Below, piece by piece: positions 24,435-32,791 of a DNA stretch of 64,000 nucleotides (position 1 is the first letter of the stretch; every line of letters begins with the position of its first letter). This stretch comes from CALDSL01 sp039810245 (lineage in GTDB: Bacteria; Chloroflexota; Anaerolineae; Anaerolineales; Anaerolineaceae). The notes under the pieces are model-generated. The model saw only the letters and a list, made by a program, of their open reading frames with translations, was not told where the DNA came from and made no database searches. The DNA lies in contig JBDHWQ010000009.1 in assembly GCA_039810245.1 (NCBI GenBank), positions 62,001 to 126,000 of the forward strand. The letters are read 5' to 3'. The translations under genes were made by a program, and so were the position numbers.

Positions 24435-26297
24435 TCAGTCGCCCAGCGCGGGCAGCACGTCATCAGCGAGCGGTTTGTGGCCGTTGTGCTCGGCAACGTC
24501 GAAGGGGTTGAGCGCCTGCGACATCTCGTGGCGGAACTGCTTGGTGTACAGCTTGTAGTATTTGCCGCGCTGTCGCAGCAGCTCACTGTGCGTGCCGATC
24601 TCGGCGATGCGGCCGTCTTCGATGACCAGGATGCGGTCGGCGCGCTTAATGGTCGATAGGCGGTGGGCGATGATGAAGCTGGTGCGGCCGTCCATCAGCT
24701 GTTCCATACCCTTCTGGATCAGGGCTTCGGTCAGCGTATCCACCGAGCTGGTGGCCTCGTCCATGATGAAGATCTCGGGGCGGGCCAGTACGGCGCGCGC
24801 CAGGCTGATGAGCTGCTTCTGGCCGACGGACAGCAGGTTTCCGCCTTCGCCCACCGGCTCGTCGTAACCTTTTTCCAACGCGCGGATGAACACGTCCGCG
24901 CCAGCCAACCGCGCGGCTTCTTCCACTTCGGCGTCGGTTGCTTCCAGCCGCCCGTAACGGATATTCTCACGCACCGTGCCGGAGAACAGGTGCGGCGTTT
25001 GCAGTACCATGCCGATGCGGCTCTGAATGGCATGCAGCGCCAGCGCGGTGTAGTCGCGCCCGCCGATGCGAATGTGTCCCTGCTTGGGCTCATAGAAGCG
25101 GCACATCAGGTTAACGATGGTCGACTTGCCGCCACCGGTGGGGCCCACCAGGGCGATCGTCTCGCCGCGGCGCACGCGCAGGGTGAAGTCTTGCAGCACC
25201 GGTTTCTCATCTTCGTACGAGAAGGAGACGTGGTCAAACTCGATATCGCCCTGGATGCTGCCGGGGTCCACCGCGTCAGGGCGGTCGACTACCTCAGGCA
25301 CTGAGTCAACCAGCGAGAAGATGCGCTCAGCCGAGGCGATGGCGTGCTGCAGCTCGGCGAACACACGCGCCAGGTCCTGGATAGGCCACATCATAAAGGT
25401 GATATAGCTGACGAAGGCATGCACCGAGCCGATGGTCATGCCGGCCAGGCCCTGCTGCGCGCCGGTGTACCACACCACGCTGCCCAGAGCCACGGCGGCG
25501 ATCATTTGCACGCTGGGCAGGAACAGCGCGCTCAGCCAGGCGGCCCGGTAGCCGGCGCGGTACATCTCGCCGGTCAGCGCGCTGAACTCGCGCAAATTTT
25601 CACGCTCGCGCCCGAGCGCCTTGACCACGCGCACGCCAGTGATGTTCTCGTTGTACGCGCCGGTGACCTTAGAGTTGTACTTGCGCACGTCGCGGAACTG
25701 CACCAGGATGCGCTTCTGGAACTGGATGGCAACGATCAACAGCACTGGCAGCATGGCCAGCACGATCAGCGCCAGCCGCCAGTTGATGATGAACATAAAG
25801 GTCATGGCGGTGAAGATGTTGACCACCGCCCAGGTGGAATCCAGCAGCCCCCAGGTCATCATCTCGGCCACGCGCTCTGAATCGGACGTGACGCGCGACA
25901 TGATCCAACCCACCGGAGTGCGGCTGTAGTATGAAAGTGACAGGTCTTGCAGGTGGTTGAACATCTTCTGGCGCAGGTCGTAGCGGATGCGCTCGCCCAG
26001 CATAGCCACCATGTAGATGAACAGGAACACCAATCCGGCCTGCACCACCAGCAGCGCCCCGTACTGGATGATCAGGCGGCGCAGCATGTCGAGGTCTTTG
26101 GGCACGATGGCCAGGTCAAACACCTGCTTGGTGATATAGGTGAAGACCGAGTCCATCGCCGACACCAGCGCGATGGTGATCAGGAACCCGGTCACCGTCT
26201 TCCAGTGCGGTTTTAGCAGGCCCAGCACGCGGCGCATGATTGTGCCGCTAAAGCGGGTCTGGAACTCTTCTTCCTCAAAGTACGTCTGGTCCGACAC
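24435..26297 (-). CDS. ABC exporter half-transporter, catalytic subunit
   Basis: A 620-residue fused TMD-NBD protein. Six membrane helices (about 45-325) are followed by an ATPase domain with Walker A GPTGGGKST, a signature reading LSVGQ instead of LSGGQ, Walker B ending in D-E514 (MDEATSSVD) and a switch His in IIAHRLST. It pairs with the upstream gene to form a heterodimeric exporter in which this subunit supplies the catalytic glutamate. The GTG at 26297 is chosen because a perfect AAGGAGAT lies seven bases before it; the frame is open to an ATG 16 codons further upstream. It overlaps the upstream gene by 23 bases. Substrate unknown. Confidence 0.92.
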   Translation of the reverse strand: MSDQTYFEEEEFQTRFSGTIMRRVLGLLKPHWKTVTGFLITIALVSAMDSVFTYITKQVFDLAIVPKDLDMLRRLIIQYGALLVVQAGLVFLFIYMVAMLGERIRYDLRQKMFNHLQDLSLSYYSRTPVGWIMSRVTSDSERVAEMMTWGLLDSTWAVVNIFTAMTFMFIINWRLALIVLAMLPVLLIVAIQFQKRILVQFRDVRKYNSKVTGAYNENITGVRVVKALGRERENLREFSALTGEMYRAGYRAAWLSALFLPSVQMIAAVALGSVVWYTGAQQGLAGMTIGSVHAFVSYITFMMWPIQDLARVFAELQHAIASAERIFSLVDSVPEVVDRPDAVDPGSIQGDIEFDHVSFSYEDEKPVLQDFTLRVRRGETIALVGPTGGGKSTIVNLMCRFYEPKQGHIRIGGRDYTALALHAIQSRIGMVLQTPHLFSGTVRENIRYGRLEATDAEVEEAARLAGADVFIRALEKGYDEPVGEGGNLLSVGQKQLISLARAVLARPEIFIMDEATSSVDTLTEALIQKGMEQLMDGRTSFIIAHRLSTIKRADRILVIEDGRIAEIGTHSELLRQRGKYYKLYTKQFRHEMSQALNPFDVAEHNGHKPLADDVLPALGD

Positions 26298-28101
26298 CGG
26301 CAATCTCCTTCTCCAGCTCGTCTTCGATGCGAGTCTGGATGTCAAAAATCTTGCGATACATGCCGTCTTCTTCGCGCATCAGGCTTTCATGCGTGCCCTT
26401 CTGCACGATGCGCCCCTTGTCCATTACCAGCACCAGGTCAGCGTCCATGATGGACTGGATGCGGTGGGCGATGATGAAGGTAGTGCGGTCTTGCATCAGG
26501 TTCACCAGCGCCTCACGGATCTCGGCTTCGGTCTCGGTGTCGACCGACGAAGTCGAGTCATCCAGGATGAGGATGCGCGGGTTCTTGAGCAGGGCGCGGG
26601 CGATGGCCACGCGCTGTTTCTGCCCGCCGGACAGCGTAACCCCGCGCTCGCCAATCATCGTACCGTAACCCTCGGGGAAGGTACAGATTACGTCGTGCAC
26701 CGCGGCGGCGCGCGTGGCGGCTTCAATTTCCGCCTGTGACACCTCGCGGCCCACGCCGTAGGTGATGTTTTCGCGGATCGAGCGCGAGAACAGGAATGGC
26801 TCCTGCTCCACGATACCGATCTGCTGGCGCAGGTAGCGGCGCGAGATGGTATTCAGTTCTACGCCGTCAATGCAGATACGCCCGGCGGTGTAATCGTAGA
26901 AACGCGGCAGCAGGTTGACCAGCGAGGTCTTGCCGGAGCCGGTGGAACCGAGCAGCGCCACCACCTGCCCGGGGCGGACTTCGAAGCTGATATCTGATAG
27001 CACCGGGCAGTCTTTTTCGTAGGCAAACTCCACGTCTTCGAAGCGGATATCGCCATGCACGGGGTGATCGAAGGCCTTGCCAGCGTCCAGCGGCTCGCGC
27101 TGCTGGCGGATGATCTCCAGCACGCGGCCGAAGGAAACCCGACCGGTGGAGAGCTGGATGATCAGGCGGCCCAGGTTGCGCATGGGGAAGATGATCCACA
27201 CGATCAGGCCCATGTAGGCCAGGAAGGTGCCGGGGGTGATCTCACCGCGCACGGCCATCACCGCGCCCACCGCGTAGCCCAGCATCATCTGCGCGCCGCA
27301 TATCAGGTCGGAGCCCGGCCAGAACAACGCGTGCAGGGTGAGCAGCTTCTTACCCAGCACGAACTTCTCCATGTTGTCGCGCTCGAACTTGTTCTTCTCA
27401 TAGTCCTGGCGCGCGAAAGCCTTGACCACGCGCACACCGGATAGGTTTTCCTGCAGCGTGGTAGACAGCGCCGCGTCCTGATCTTGATAGGCTTCGTAGG
27501 CCTTGCTGATCTTCTTGAAGACGACCGCCGAGAGCAGCACGATCAGCGGGATGAGCACGATGGACAGCAGCGCCAGCCTGACGTTGAGCAGCATCAGCGC
27601 GGTGAAGTTGACCAAGAAGAGCAGGATGATACGTCCCAGGCCAATCGCCTGGTCGGCAAAGAAGCGGCGGATAGCGTCCACATCTGACGTGCAGCGCTGG
27701 ATCAGCTCACCGGTCTGCATATTCGCGTGGTAGGTGAAGCTGAGGTTCTGGATGTGGTCGAACAGGTAGTTGCGCAGGCGGCGGGCAATGCCTTCCGAGC
27801 TGCGCGCGGCCAGGCGGCCGGCCATAAAGGTAAAGCCGCCTTCGACCAGCGCCAGTCCCACAAACCCGAGGGCGATGAGGGCAACCGGGATGGCAATTGT
27901 GCCACTGCTCCCGAAGGTATTGTCGACAAAATAGCGCAGCAGCATGTAGGTGCCGGTTTTTGCCAGAGCGGCAATGCCCTGGCTGGCGGTGGCGCCCAGG
28001 TACGTGAGGCGGAACCCGGTCATCAGCCGCCACATGCCGACCAGTTTACTGGGATGGATGGTATTTTGAAGGTCATATTCAGGCAATGTTCGATCAGACA
28101 A
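26275..28101 (-). CDS. ABC exporter half-transporter, degenerate-site subunit
   Basis: A 608-residue TMD-NBD protein. Walker A is GSTGSGKTS, the signature is a normal LSGGQ, but Walker B ends D-D515 (LDDSTSSVD), so the catalytic Glu is replaced by Asp. In known heterodimeric exporters such as TM287/288 this marks the degenerate ATP site. Translation appears to start at TTG with AGGAGG six bases upstream. It is the first gene of the two-gene operon and has a long leader with a recognisable promoter. Multidrug or lipid-like substrates are typical of the family. Confidence 0.92.
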   Translation of the reverse strand: MSDRTLPEYDLQNTIHPSKLVGMWRLMTGFRLTYLGATASQGIAALAKTGTYMLLRYFVDNTFGSSGTIAIPVALIALGFVGLALVEGGFTFMAGRLAARSSEGIARRLRNYLFDHIQNLSFTYHANMQTGELIQRCTSDVDAIRRFFADQAIGLGRIILLFLVNFTALMLLNVRLALLSIVLIPLIVLLSAVVFKKISKAYEAYQDQDAALSTTLQENLSGVRVVKAFARQDYEKNKFERDNMEKFVLGKKLLTLHALFWPGSDLICGAQMMLGYAVGAVMAVRGEITPGTFLAYMGLIVWIIFPMRNLGRLIIQLSTGRVSFGRVLEIIRQQREPLDAGKAFDHPVHGDIRFEDVEFAYEKDCPVLSDISFEVRPGQVVALLGSTGSGKTSLVNLLPRFYDYTAGRICIDGVELNTISRRYLRQQIGIVEQEPFLFSRSIRENITYGVGREVSQAEIEAATRAAAVHDVICTFPEGYGTMIGERGVTLSGGQKQRVAIARALLKNPRILILDDSTSSVDTETEAEIREALVNLMQDRTTFIIAHRIQSIMDADLVLVMDKGRIVQKGTHESLMREEDGMYRKIFDIQTRIEDELEKEIAGVGPDVL

Positions 28102-28241
28102 TGCAATCCTCCTGATCTGGTGGAGAGAACGATGCGACCGGCTTGCGTCTACGTGTCACGAGCCATGGCCGGAGCCGCCCCGGGGACGGGTGGAGCAGGG
28201 GCGAGGCAGCCCGGTAAGTACGGAAGGTAAACCTCCGTCCC
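28102..28241 (-). promoter_or_regulatory. Structured 5' leader of the ABC exporter operon
   Basis: About 140 bases separate the predicted transcription start from the TTG start codon. Near the 5' end GGGGACGG can pair exactly with CCGTCCCC about 45 bases later, enclosing a small AGG-TTTA-CCT hairpin; further GC-rich segments follow. The length and pairing suggest a regulatory leader. I could not match it to a known riboswitch class. Confidence 0.45.
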
Positions 28242-28247
28242 CGTTCG

Positions 28248-28276
28248 ATTGTACCGGACGTAGGATGCTTTGTCAT
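28248..28276 (-). promoter_or_regulatory. Promoter of the ABC exporter operon
   Basis: Read on the minus strand, ATGACA (28276-28271) and TACAAT (28253-28248) are separated by exactly 17 bases, each matching consensus at five of six positions. It lies in the 347-base divergent region between the exporter and the aminotransferase; no equally good promoter was seen for the plus-strand gene. Confidence 0.75.
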
Positions 28277-28448
28277 CTGGTCATGTGGCGGGGATGGCAC
28301 TATCCACCCAGTCAGTCCGCCAAGTTAAGCGGTGTTCCGCGCAGATTGCTCACTTTTATCACTTCTACCCTCCCGGCAGGCGTGATAGGATGTTCGTAAC
28401 CGAAGTCTGTCCATTTCTCATTTTCAAAGTGGTTTGGAAGGAGTCTGA

Positions 28449-29555
28449 ATGGAAAACGCGCAGCTTAAGTTGATGATCCCCGGTCCGATTCAGCCCAGCG
28501 ATGATGTGCTCGAAGCGATGGGATCGCCCGTGCGCCCGCACTACGGGCCAGGCTTTACTGCCTACTATAATGAAACCCTCGACCTGTTGCGCAAAGTGTT
28601 TGAAACCAGCGGTGACCTGTTTCTAATGGTCGGCTCGGGCTCAGTCGCGCTGGACGCGGCATTGGGCAGCGCGCTTTCCAGCGGCGAGAAGGTACTGGTG
28701 GGGGTCAATGGCTTTTTTGGCGAGCGCCTGCAGAGCATGGCCGAATCGTACGGGCTGGGGGTCATACCGGTAACGGCGGAATGGGGCCAGCCACTGCGCG
28801 CCGCCGATTTTGAAGCCGCATTCCGCGCGCATCCCGAGGCCAGCGCCGTGGCGGTGGTGCACCTGGAAACTTCCACCACGGTAATCAACCCGGTGGAAGA
28901 GATTGGCGCGGTGACACGGCGCTACAGCAAGTATTTCCTGGTGGATGCGGTGTCATCCATGGGCGGGCTTCCCTTCCACATGGACGAATGGGGCGTGGAT
29001 CTATGCGTCACCGCTTCGCAAAAATGCCTGGGGGCGCCTCCGGGGCTGGCGGTAGCGGCGGTGGGGCCGCGCGGCTGGGAGGCGATCAACCGCAACCCGC
29101 ACAAAGGGCACGGTTGGTACGGCGACCTGCGCGTATGGAAGTGGTACGCCGAAAACTGGGGCGACTGGCATCCCTTCCCGGTGACAATGGCCACCAACAA
29201 CGTGGCCGCGCTGCATACCGCGCTGCAAGACCTGCTGGCCGAAGGCATCCCCAACCGGCTGGAGCGCTACCGGGCGCTTGCCATGCGGCTGCGCGCCGGG
29301 CTGCGGCGCACCGGCTACGAGCCATTTACAACAGACGAGATGGCCGCCCCGGTGCTGACTGCGGCTTATACCCCGTGCGGCGAGCCCAGCGGGCGCATTG
29401 TGGCCTACATGGAGCAGCAGCATGGCATCAAGATTTCTACCGGGCTGGGCATGCTAAAGGAAAAGCTGATCCGTGTGGGGCACATGTCGCCGACCCTGGG
29501 CGAAGCCGATATTGATGAAGTGGTAGACGCGCTTTCGGGGTATGTGATCGGGTAA
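28449..29555 (+). CDS. Class V aminotransferase (alanine/serine-glyoxylate type)
   Basis: A 368-residue PLP enzyme. It begins with the family pattern MIPGPIQPSDDVLEAMGSPV, has a GSGSVALDAAL cofactor loop, a VDAVSSMGG segment with the PLP-contacting Asp, and the cofactor lysine in TASQKCLGAPPGL. The C-terminus carries GLGMLKEKLIRVGHMSP, typical of alanine-glyoxylate, serine-glyoxylate and pyridoxamine-pyruvate aminotransferases. Exact amino donor and acceptor cannot be read from the sequence. GGAAGGAG precedes the ATG. Confidence 0.9.
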   Translation: MENAQLKLMIPGPIQPSDDVLEAMGSPVRPHYGPGFTAYYNETLDLLRKVFETSGDLFLMVGSGSVALDAALGSALSSGEKVLVGVNGFFGERLQSMAESYGLGVIPVTAEWGQPLRAADFEAAFRAHPEASAVAVVHLETSTTVINPVEEIGAVTRRYSKYFLVDAVSSMGGLPFHMDEWGVDLCVTASQKCLGAPPGLAVAAVGPRGWEAINRNPHKGHGWYGDLRVWKWYAENWGDWHPFPVTMATNNVAALHTALQDLLAEGIPNRLERYRALAMRLRAGLRRTGYEPFTTDEMAAPVLTAAYTPCGEPSGRIVAYMEQQHGIKISTGLGMLKEKLIRVGHMSPTLGEADIDEVVDALSGYVIG

Positions 29556-29567
29556 ACTGCCGGCAGG

Positions 29568-29590
29568 TGGCCGATTGGTGGCCGTTTTTT
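29568..29590 (+). terminator. Candidate terminator after the aminotransferase
   Basis: A short GGCC/GGCC stem around a seven-base loop is followed by GTTTTTT. The stem is short but the T-run and the position 13 bases after the stop codon fit a terminator. Confidence 0.45.
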
Positions 29591-29592
29591 GA

Positions 29593-29621
29593 TTGCGTTT
29601 CTCACATCTCAGGCTTATAAT
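29593..29621 (+). promoter_or_regulatory. Promoter of the sugar-type ABC ATPase gene
   Basis: TTGCGT (29593-29598) and a perfect TATAAT (29616-29621) are spaced by 17 bases. The ATG lies 35 bases downstream with GAGAGGAG before it. Confidence 0.8.
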
Positions 29622-29656
29622 CAAATCACTATACCCGTTCCCGAGAGGAGAATAGC

Positions 29657-30769
29657 ATGGCTAGCGTAACGTATGATCACGTAGAGAAACGATTCGGTGA
29701 TTTCCTGGCCCTTAATGACCTTAACATTTCGGTCAAGGACAAGGAATTTCTGGTGCTGGTAGGCCCCTCAGGCTGTGGCAAAACCACGGCGTTGCGCTGC
29801 CTGGCCGGCCTGGAAGAAGTGACTGGCGGCCGGGTGATGATTGCCGACCAGGTGGTGAATGACGTGGCCCCCAAAGACCGCGACATCGCCATGGTGTTCC
29901 AGTCGTACGCGCTGTACCCGCACATGACCGTGTACGATAACATGGCATTTGGCCTCAAGCTGCGCAAGGTGCCGAAGGCCGAGATCAAGCGCCGCGTGGA
30001 AGAAGCCGCGCAGGTGCTGATGATCGAGCAACTGCTCAAGCGCAAGCCGCGTGAGCTGTCTGGCGGCCAGCGCCAGCGCGTGGCCCTGGGCCGCGCCATT
30101 GTGCGCGAACCCAAGGTGTTCCTGTTTGACGAACCGCTGTCTAACCTGGATGCCAAGCTGCGCGTCCAGACCCGCGCGGAAATCAGCAAGCTGCACCAGC
30201 GCCTGCAGACCACTTTCATCTACGTGACCCACGACCAGATGGAAGCGATGACCATGGCCTCTCGCATCGCGGTGATGAACAAGGGTATCCTGCAGCAGCT
30301 CGACACGCCGCAGCAGTTGTACGACCGCCCGAATAACATGTTCGTTGCCGGTTTCATCGGCTCGCCGGCCATGAACTTCTTCCCGGCCAAGCTGCGCAAA
30401 GATGGCAACAGCCTGTTCGTCGACTCGGGCGCGTTCGCGGTCAAGATCCCCGATAACCGCACCAGCATCTACATGCCCCTGGCTGACAAGGACGTCATCT
30501 TTGGCATCCGCCCGGAAGACATCCACAACCCCAACTTCGCGCCGAGCGACATCCACGCCGCGCCGGTGGACGCCAAGGTGGACGTCACGGAACTGATGGG
30601 CAACGAAATCTTCCTGTACCTGGTGAGCGGCAAGAACAACTACGTCGCGCGCGTTGACCCGCGCACCCGCTTCCAGATGGGCGACCATGTGCAGGTGTTG
30701 TTCAACATGGATAACTTCCACATCTTCGATCCGTCGGCCGACAAGGACAACCCGGTTGCCGTTCGCTAA
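29657..30769 (+). CDS. Carbohydrate-type ABC importer ATPase (UgpC/MsmK-like)
   Basis: A 370-residue ATPase. The ATP-binding domain has Walker A GPSGCGKTT, Q-loop MVFQSYALYPHM, signature LSGGQRQRVALGRA, Walker B LFDEPLSNLDAKLR and switch VTHDQMEAM. The C-terminal 130 residues form the MalK-like regulatory OB domain with FGIRPEDI. Such ATPases can serve several sugar or glycerol-phosphate importers. No permease or binding protein adjoins it and it has its own promoter and hairpin, so it is likely a shared, general energiser. Confidence 0.93.
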   Translation: MASVTYDHVEKRFGDFLALNDLNISVKDKEFLVLVGPSGCGKTTALRCLAGLEEVTGGRVMIADQVVNDVAPKDRDIAMVFQSYALYPHMTVYDNMAFGLKLRKVPKAEIKRRVEEAAQVLMIEQLLKRKPRELSGGQRQRVALGRAIVREPKVFLFDEPLSNLDAKLRVQTRAEISKLHQRLQTTFIYVTHDQMEAMTMASRIAVMNKGILQQLDTPQQLYDRPNNMFVAGFIGSPAMNFFPAKLRKDGNSLFVDSGAFAVKIPDNRTSIYMPLADKDVIFGIRPEDIHNPNFAPSDIHAAPVDAKVDVTELMGNEIFLYLVSGKNNYVARVDPRTRFQMGDHVQVLFNMDNFHIFDPSADKDNPVAVR

Positions 30770-30795
30770 GTAGCGCGCCGGTTTCCGTTTGACCA

Positions 30796-30833
30796 ACACT
30801 GTAGCGCAAGAAGCTCTCTTGCGCTACAGGTGT
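30796..30833 (+). terminator. Hairpin between the ABC ATPase and apgM
   Basis: CTGTAGCGCAAGA and its exact complement enclose AGCTC; after one bulged base the stem extends by three more pairs. No T-run follows. It could end the ATPase transcript or be a leader hairpin for apgM 33 bases downstream. Confidence 0.55.
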
Positions 30834-30865
30834 GTATTCCCCAGGAAAGAAAGAGGGTAGGACCA

Positions 30866-32074
30866 ATGCCATTTCAGGATCTCAAATCGCTGATTGAACC
30901 AAATAAATCCAAGATTGTCATGCTGGTGATGGATGGGCTGGGCGGGCTGCCCATGCTGCCCGGTGGTAAGACCGAACTGGAAACCGCGCACACCCCCAAC
31001 ATGGACCGCCTGGCCGCGGAAGGCATGCTGGGCGAACACCTGCCCATCGGCTATGGCATCACCCCCGGCTCCGGGCCGGCGCACTTCAGCCTGTTCGGCT
31101 ATGACCCTGTGGCGGTGGAAGTGGGCCGCGGCGTGCTGGAAGCCTTTGGCGTGGGCATGAGCGTGCGCAAGGGCGATGTGGCCGCGCGCGGCAATTTCTG
31201 CACCATCGACGCGCAGGGCAACATCTCTGACCGGCGCGCGGGGCGTATTTCTTCCGAGGATGCCGAACCGATTGTCGAGCGGCTGAAGGGCATCCGCATT
31301 CCCGGCGTTGAAGTGGAAATCCGGCACGTCAAGGAATACCGCTTCGCGGTGGTGATGCGCGGCGAAGGGCTGCTGCCCGACTTGGAAGAGACCGACCCGC
31401 AGAAAACCGGCGTGCCGCCTTACGAGGTGGTGGCCAAGCGCCCCGAAGCGCAGCGCACCGCCGACCTGTACAACCAGTGGGTGGCCGAAGCGCGAAAAGT
31501 GCTGGCCATCGAGCCGAAGGCCAACTGCCTGACGCTGCGCGGCTTCGCCACCGACCCGGCGCTGCCCTCGTACGCGGAGAAATACAACCTCAAAGCTGCC
31601 TGCGTGGCCGTGTACCCCATGTACCGCGGGCTGTCACAGCTGGTAGGCATGGACGTGAAGAATTTCCCCGGCGACCAGCCGGCGGACGAGTTCGCCGCGG
31701 TGAAAAGCATCTGGGGCGATTATGACTTCTTCTTCATCCACATCAAGAAGACTGACAGTTACGGCGAAGACGGCAATTTTGACGCTAAGGTGCACGTGAT
31801 CGAAACGGTGGATGAAGCCCTGCCCGCGCTGCTGGAGCTCAAGCCGGACGTGCTGATCATCACCGGCGACCATTCCACCCCGGCAAAGCTCAAGTCGCAC
31901 TCGTGGCACCCCGTGCCGCTGCTGCTGTGGGCCCCGGCCACAGTGCGCCCCGACACGCAGACCACCTTCGGCGAGCGCGCCTGCGCGCAGGGCGGCCTGG
32001 GTACGTTCAGCGCGCTGGATGCCATGCCGCTGGCCCTGGCGCATGCCCTGCGCCTGGTGAAGTTTGGGGCGTAA
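30866..32074 (+). CDS. apgM: Cofactor-independent phosphoglycerate mutase, archaeal type
   Basis: A 402-residue alkaline-phosphatase-superfamily mutase interconverting 2- and 3-phosphoglycerate in glycolysis. The N-terminal metal site is seen in IVMLVMDGLGGLPM, the nucleophilic-serine region in TPGSGPAHFSLFGYDP, and the C-terminal metal ligands in HIKKTDSYGEDGNF and ITGDHSTPAKLKSHSWHP. Length fits ApgM (about 400-410), not the 510-residue GpmI. The ATG at 30866 is chosen for GAGGGTAGGA just before it. A clear terminator follows. Confidence 0.93.
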   Translation: MPFQDLKSLIEPNKSKIVMLVMDGLGGLPMLPGGKTELETAHTPNMDRLAAEGMLGEHLPIGYGITPGSGPAHFSLFGYDPVAVEVGRGVLEAFGVGMSVRKGDVAARGNFCTIDAQGNISDRRAGRISSEDAEPIVERLKGIRIPGVEVEIRHVKEYRFAVVMRGEGLLPDLEETDPQKTGVPPYEVVAKRPEAQRTADLYNQWVAEARKVLAIEPKANCLTLRGFATDPALPSYAEKYNLKAACVAVYPMYRGLSQLVGMDVKNFPGDQPADEFAAVKSIWGDYDFFFIHIKKTDSYGEDGNFDAKVHVIETVDEALPALLELKPDVLIITGDHSTPAKLKSHSWHPVPLLLWAPATVRPDTQTTFGERACAQGGLGTFSALDAMPLALAHALRLVKFGA

Positions 32075-32090
32075 ACTATAACACCATCAA

Positions 32091-32124
32091 GACAAAAGGC
32101 CGGGTCAACCCGGCCTTTTTTGTC
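32091..32124. terminator. Bidirectional terminator after apgM
   Basis: GACAAAAGGCCGGG and CCCGGCCTTTTTTGTC form a long stem around TCAA, with A-run and T-run flanks. It separates apgM from the convergent DUF1461 gene, whose stop codon begins two bases further. Confidence 0.88.
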
Positions 32125-32125
32125 G

Positions 32126-32791
32126 CTACGCAGATGGTTTCGCGTTCCTGCCCGCGAAGATACACAGCAGCGCGCCGCTGATGGTGAGCGCGCCGACCAG
32201 GATAAACGCATCACGCCAGAAGCGCATGGGGAACAGGCGGATGAGCGTATCCGACCATTCGAATACCCAGGTGTCGCCGGTGAAAAACAGGCGGTGAAAC
32301 TGGGTGAAGAGCGCCGAAAAACTGACCAGCACGGCCACCAGCACTACTGCGATTAGCCCCAGTGTGGACCAGCCGCCGCGTGAAAGCGCGCGCAGGTACT
32401 GGTTGCTCCACCCGGCGCTCCAGGCCCAAATAGTCAGCCCCACCAGCACAGCCAGCATGATCCACCACGCGCGGTAGGCAGCCTGCACCAGGTTTTTCAC
32501 ATCCACCATGTGGCTCAGCTCACGCTCGTTGTACAGAGGCTGGCCGTCAGGGAAGCGCAGATCGCCCAGGTATTCGATGCCGGCGTTGTTGGTCAGGTAG
32601 CTGATGGCAAACTCTGACCAGTACAGCCGGTCGGCTTTGGTAAAACCGTATGCGTCGGGCGGAAAACCGGGCGAGTTATACTCCAGCCGCGCGTACAGCG
32701 GGGTGACCATCACGCGCACCGCGGTGATGATGAGGAAGAAGGGGATAATGAGGATGACCAGCACTGCCAGGATGGTGTACAGTGTTTTCAT
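32126..32791 (-). CDS. DUF1461/TIGR01906-family integral membrane protein
   Basis: A 221-residue protein with about four membrane helices: one at the N-terminus (ILAVLVILIIPFFLIITAV) and three in the C-terminal half. Between them is an extracytoplasmic part with the family pattern LSYLTN-like AISYLTNNAGIEYL and NERELSHMVDVKNLVQ. The family has no assigned function. It overlaps the upstream membrane enzyme gene by ATGA, so both are translated together. Confidence 0.85.
   Translation of the reverse strand: MKTLYTILAVLVILIIPFFLIITAVRVMVTPLYARLEYNSPGFPPDAYGFTKADRLYWSEFAISYLTNNAGIEYLGDLRFPDGQPLYNERELSHMVDVKNLVQAAYRAWWIMLAVLVGLTIWAWSAGWSNQYLRALSRGGWSTLGLIAVVLVAVLVSFSALFTQFHRLFFTGDTWVFEWSDTLIRLFPMRFWRDAFILVGALTISGALLCIFAGRNAKPSA

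Noticed and set aside
28102..28241. Cyclic di-GMP riboswitch in the exporter leader
   Set aside because: A GACGCAAGCCGG segment recalls part of the class I motif, but the conserved AAACC partner segment and the overall fold are absent.
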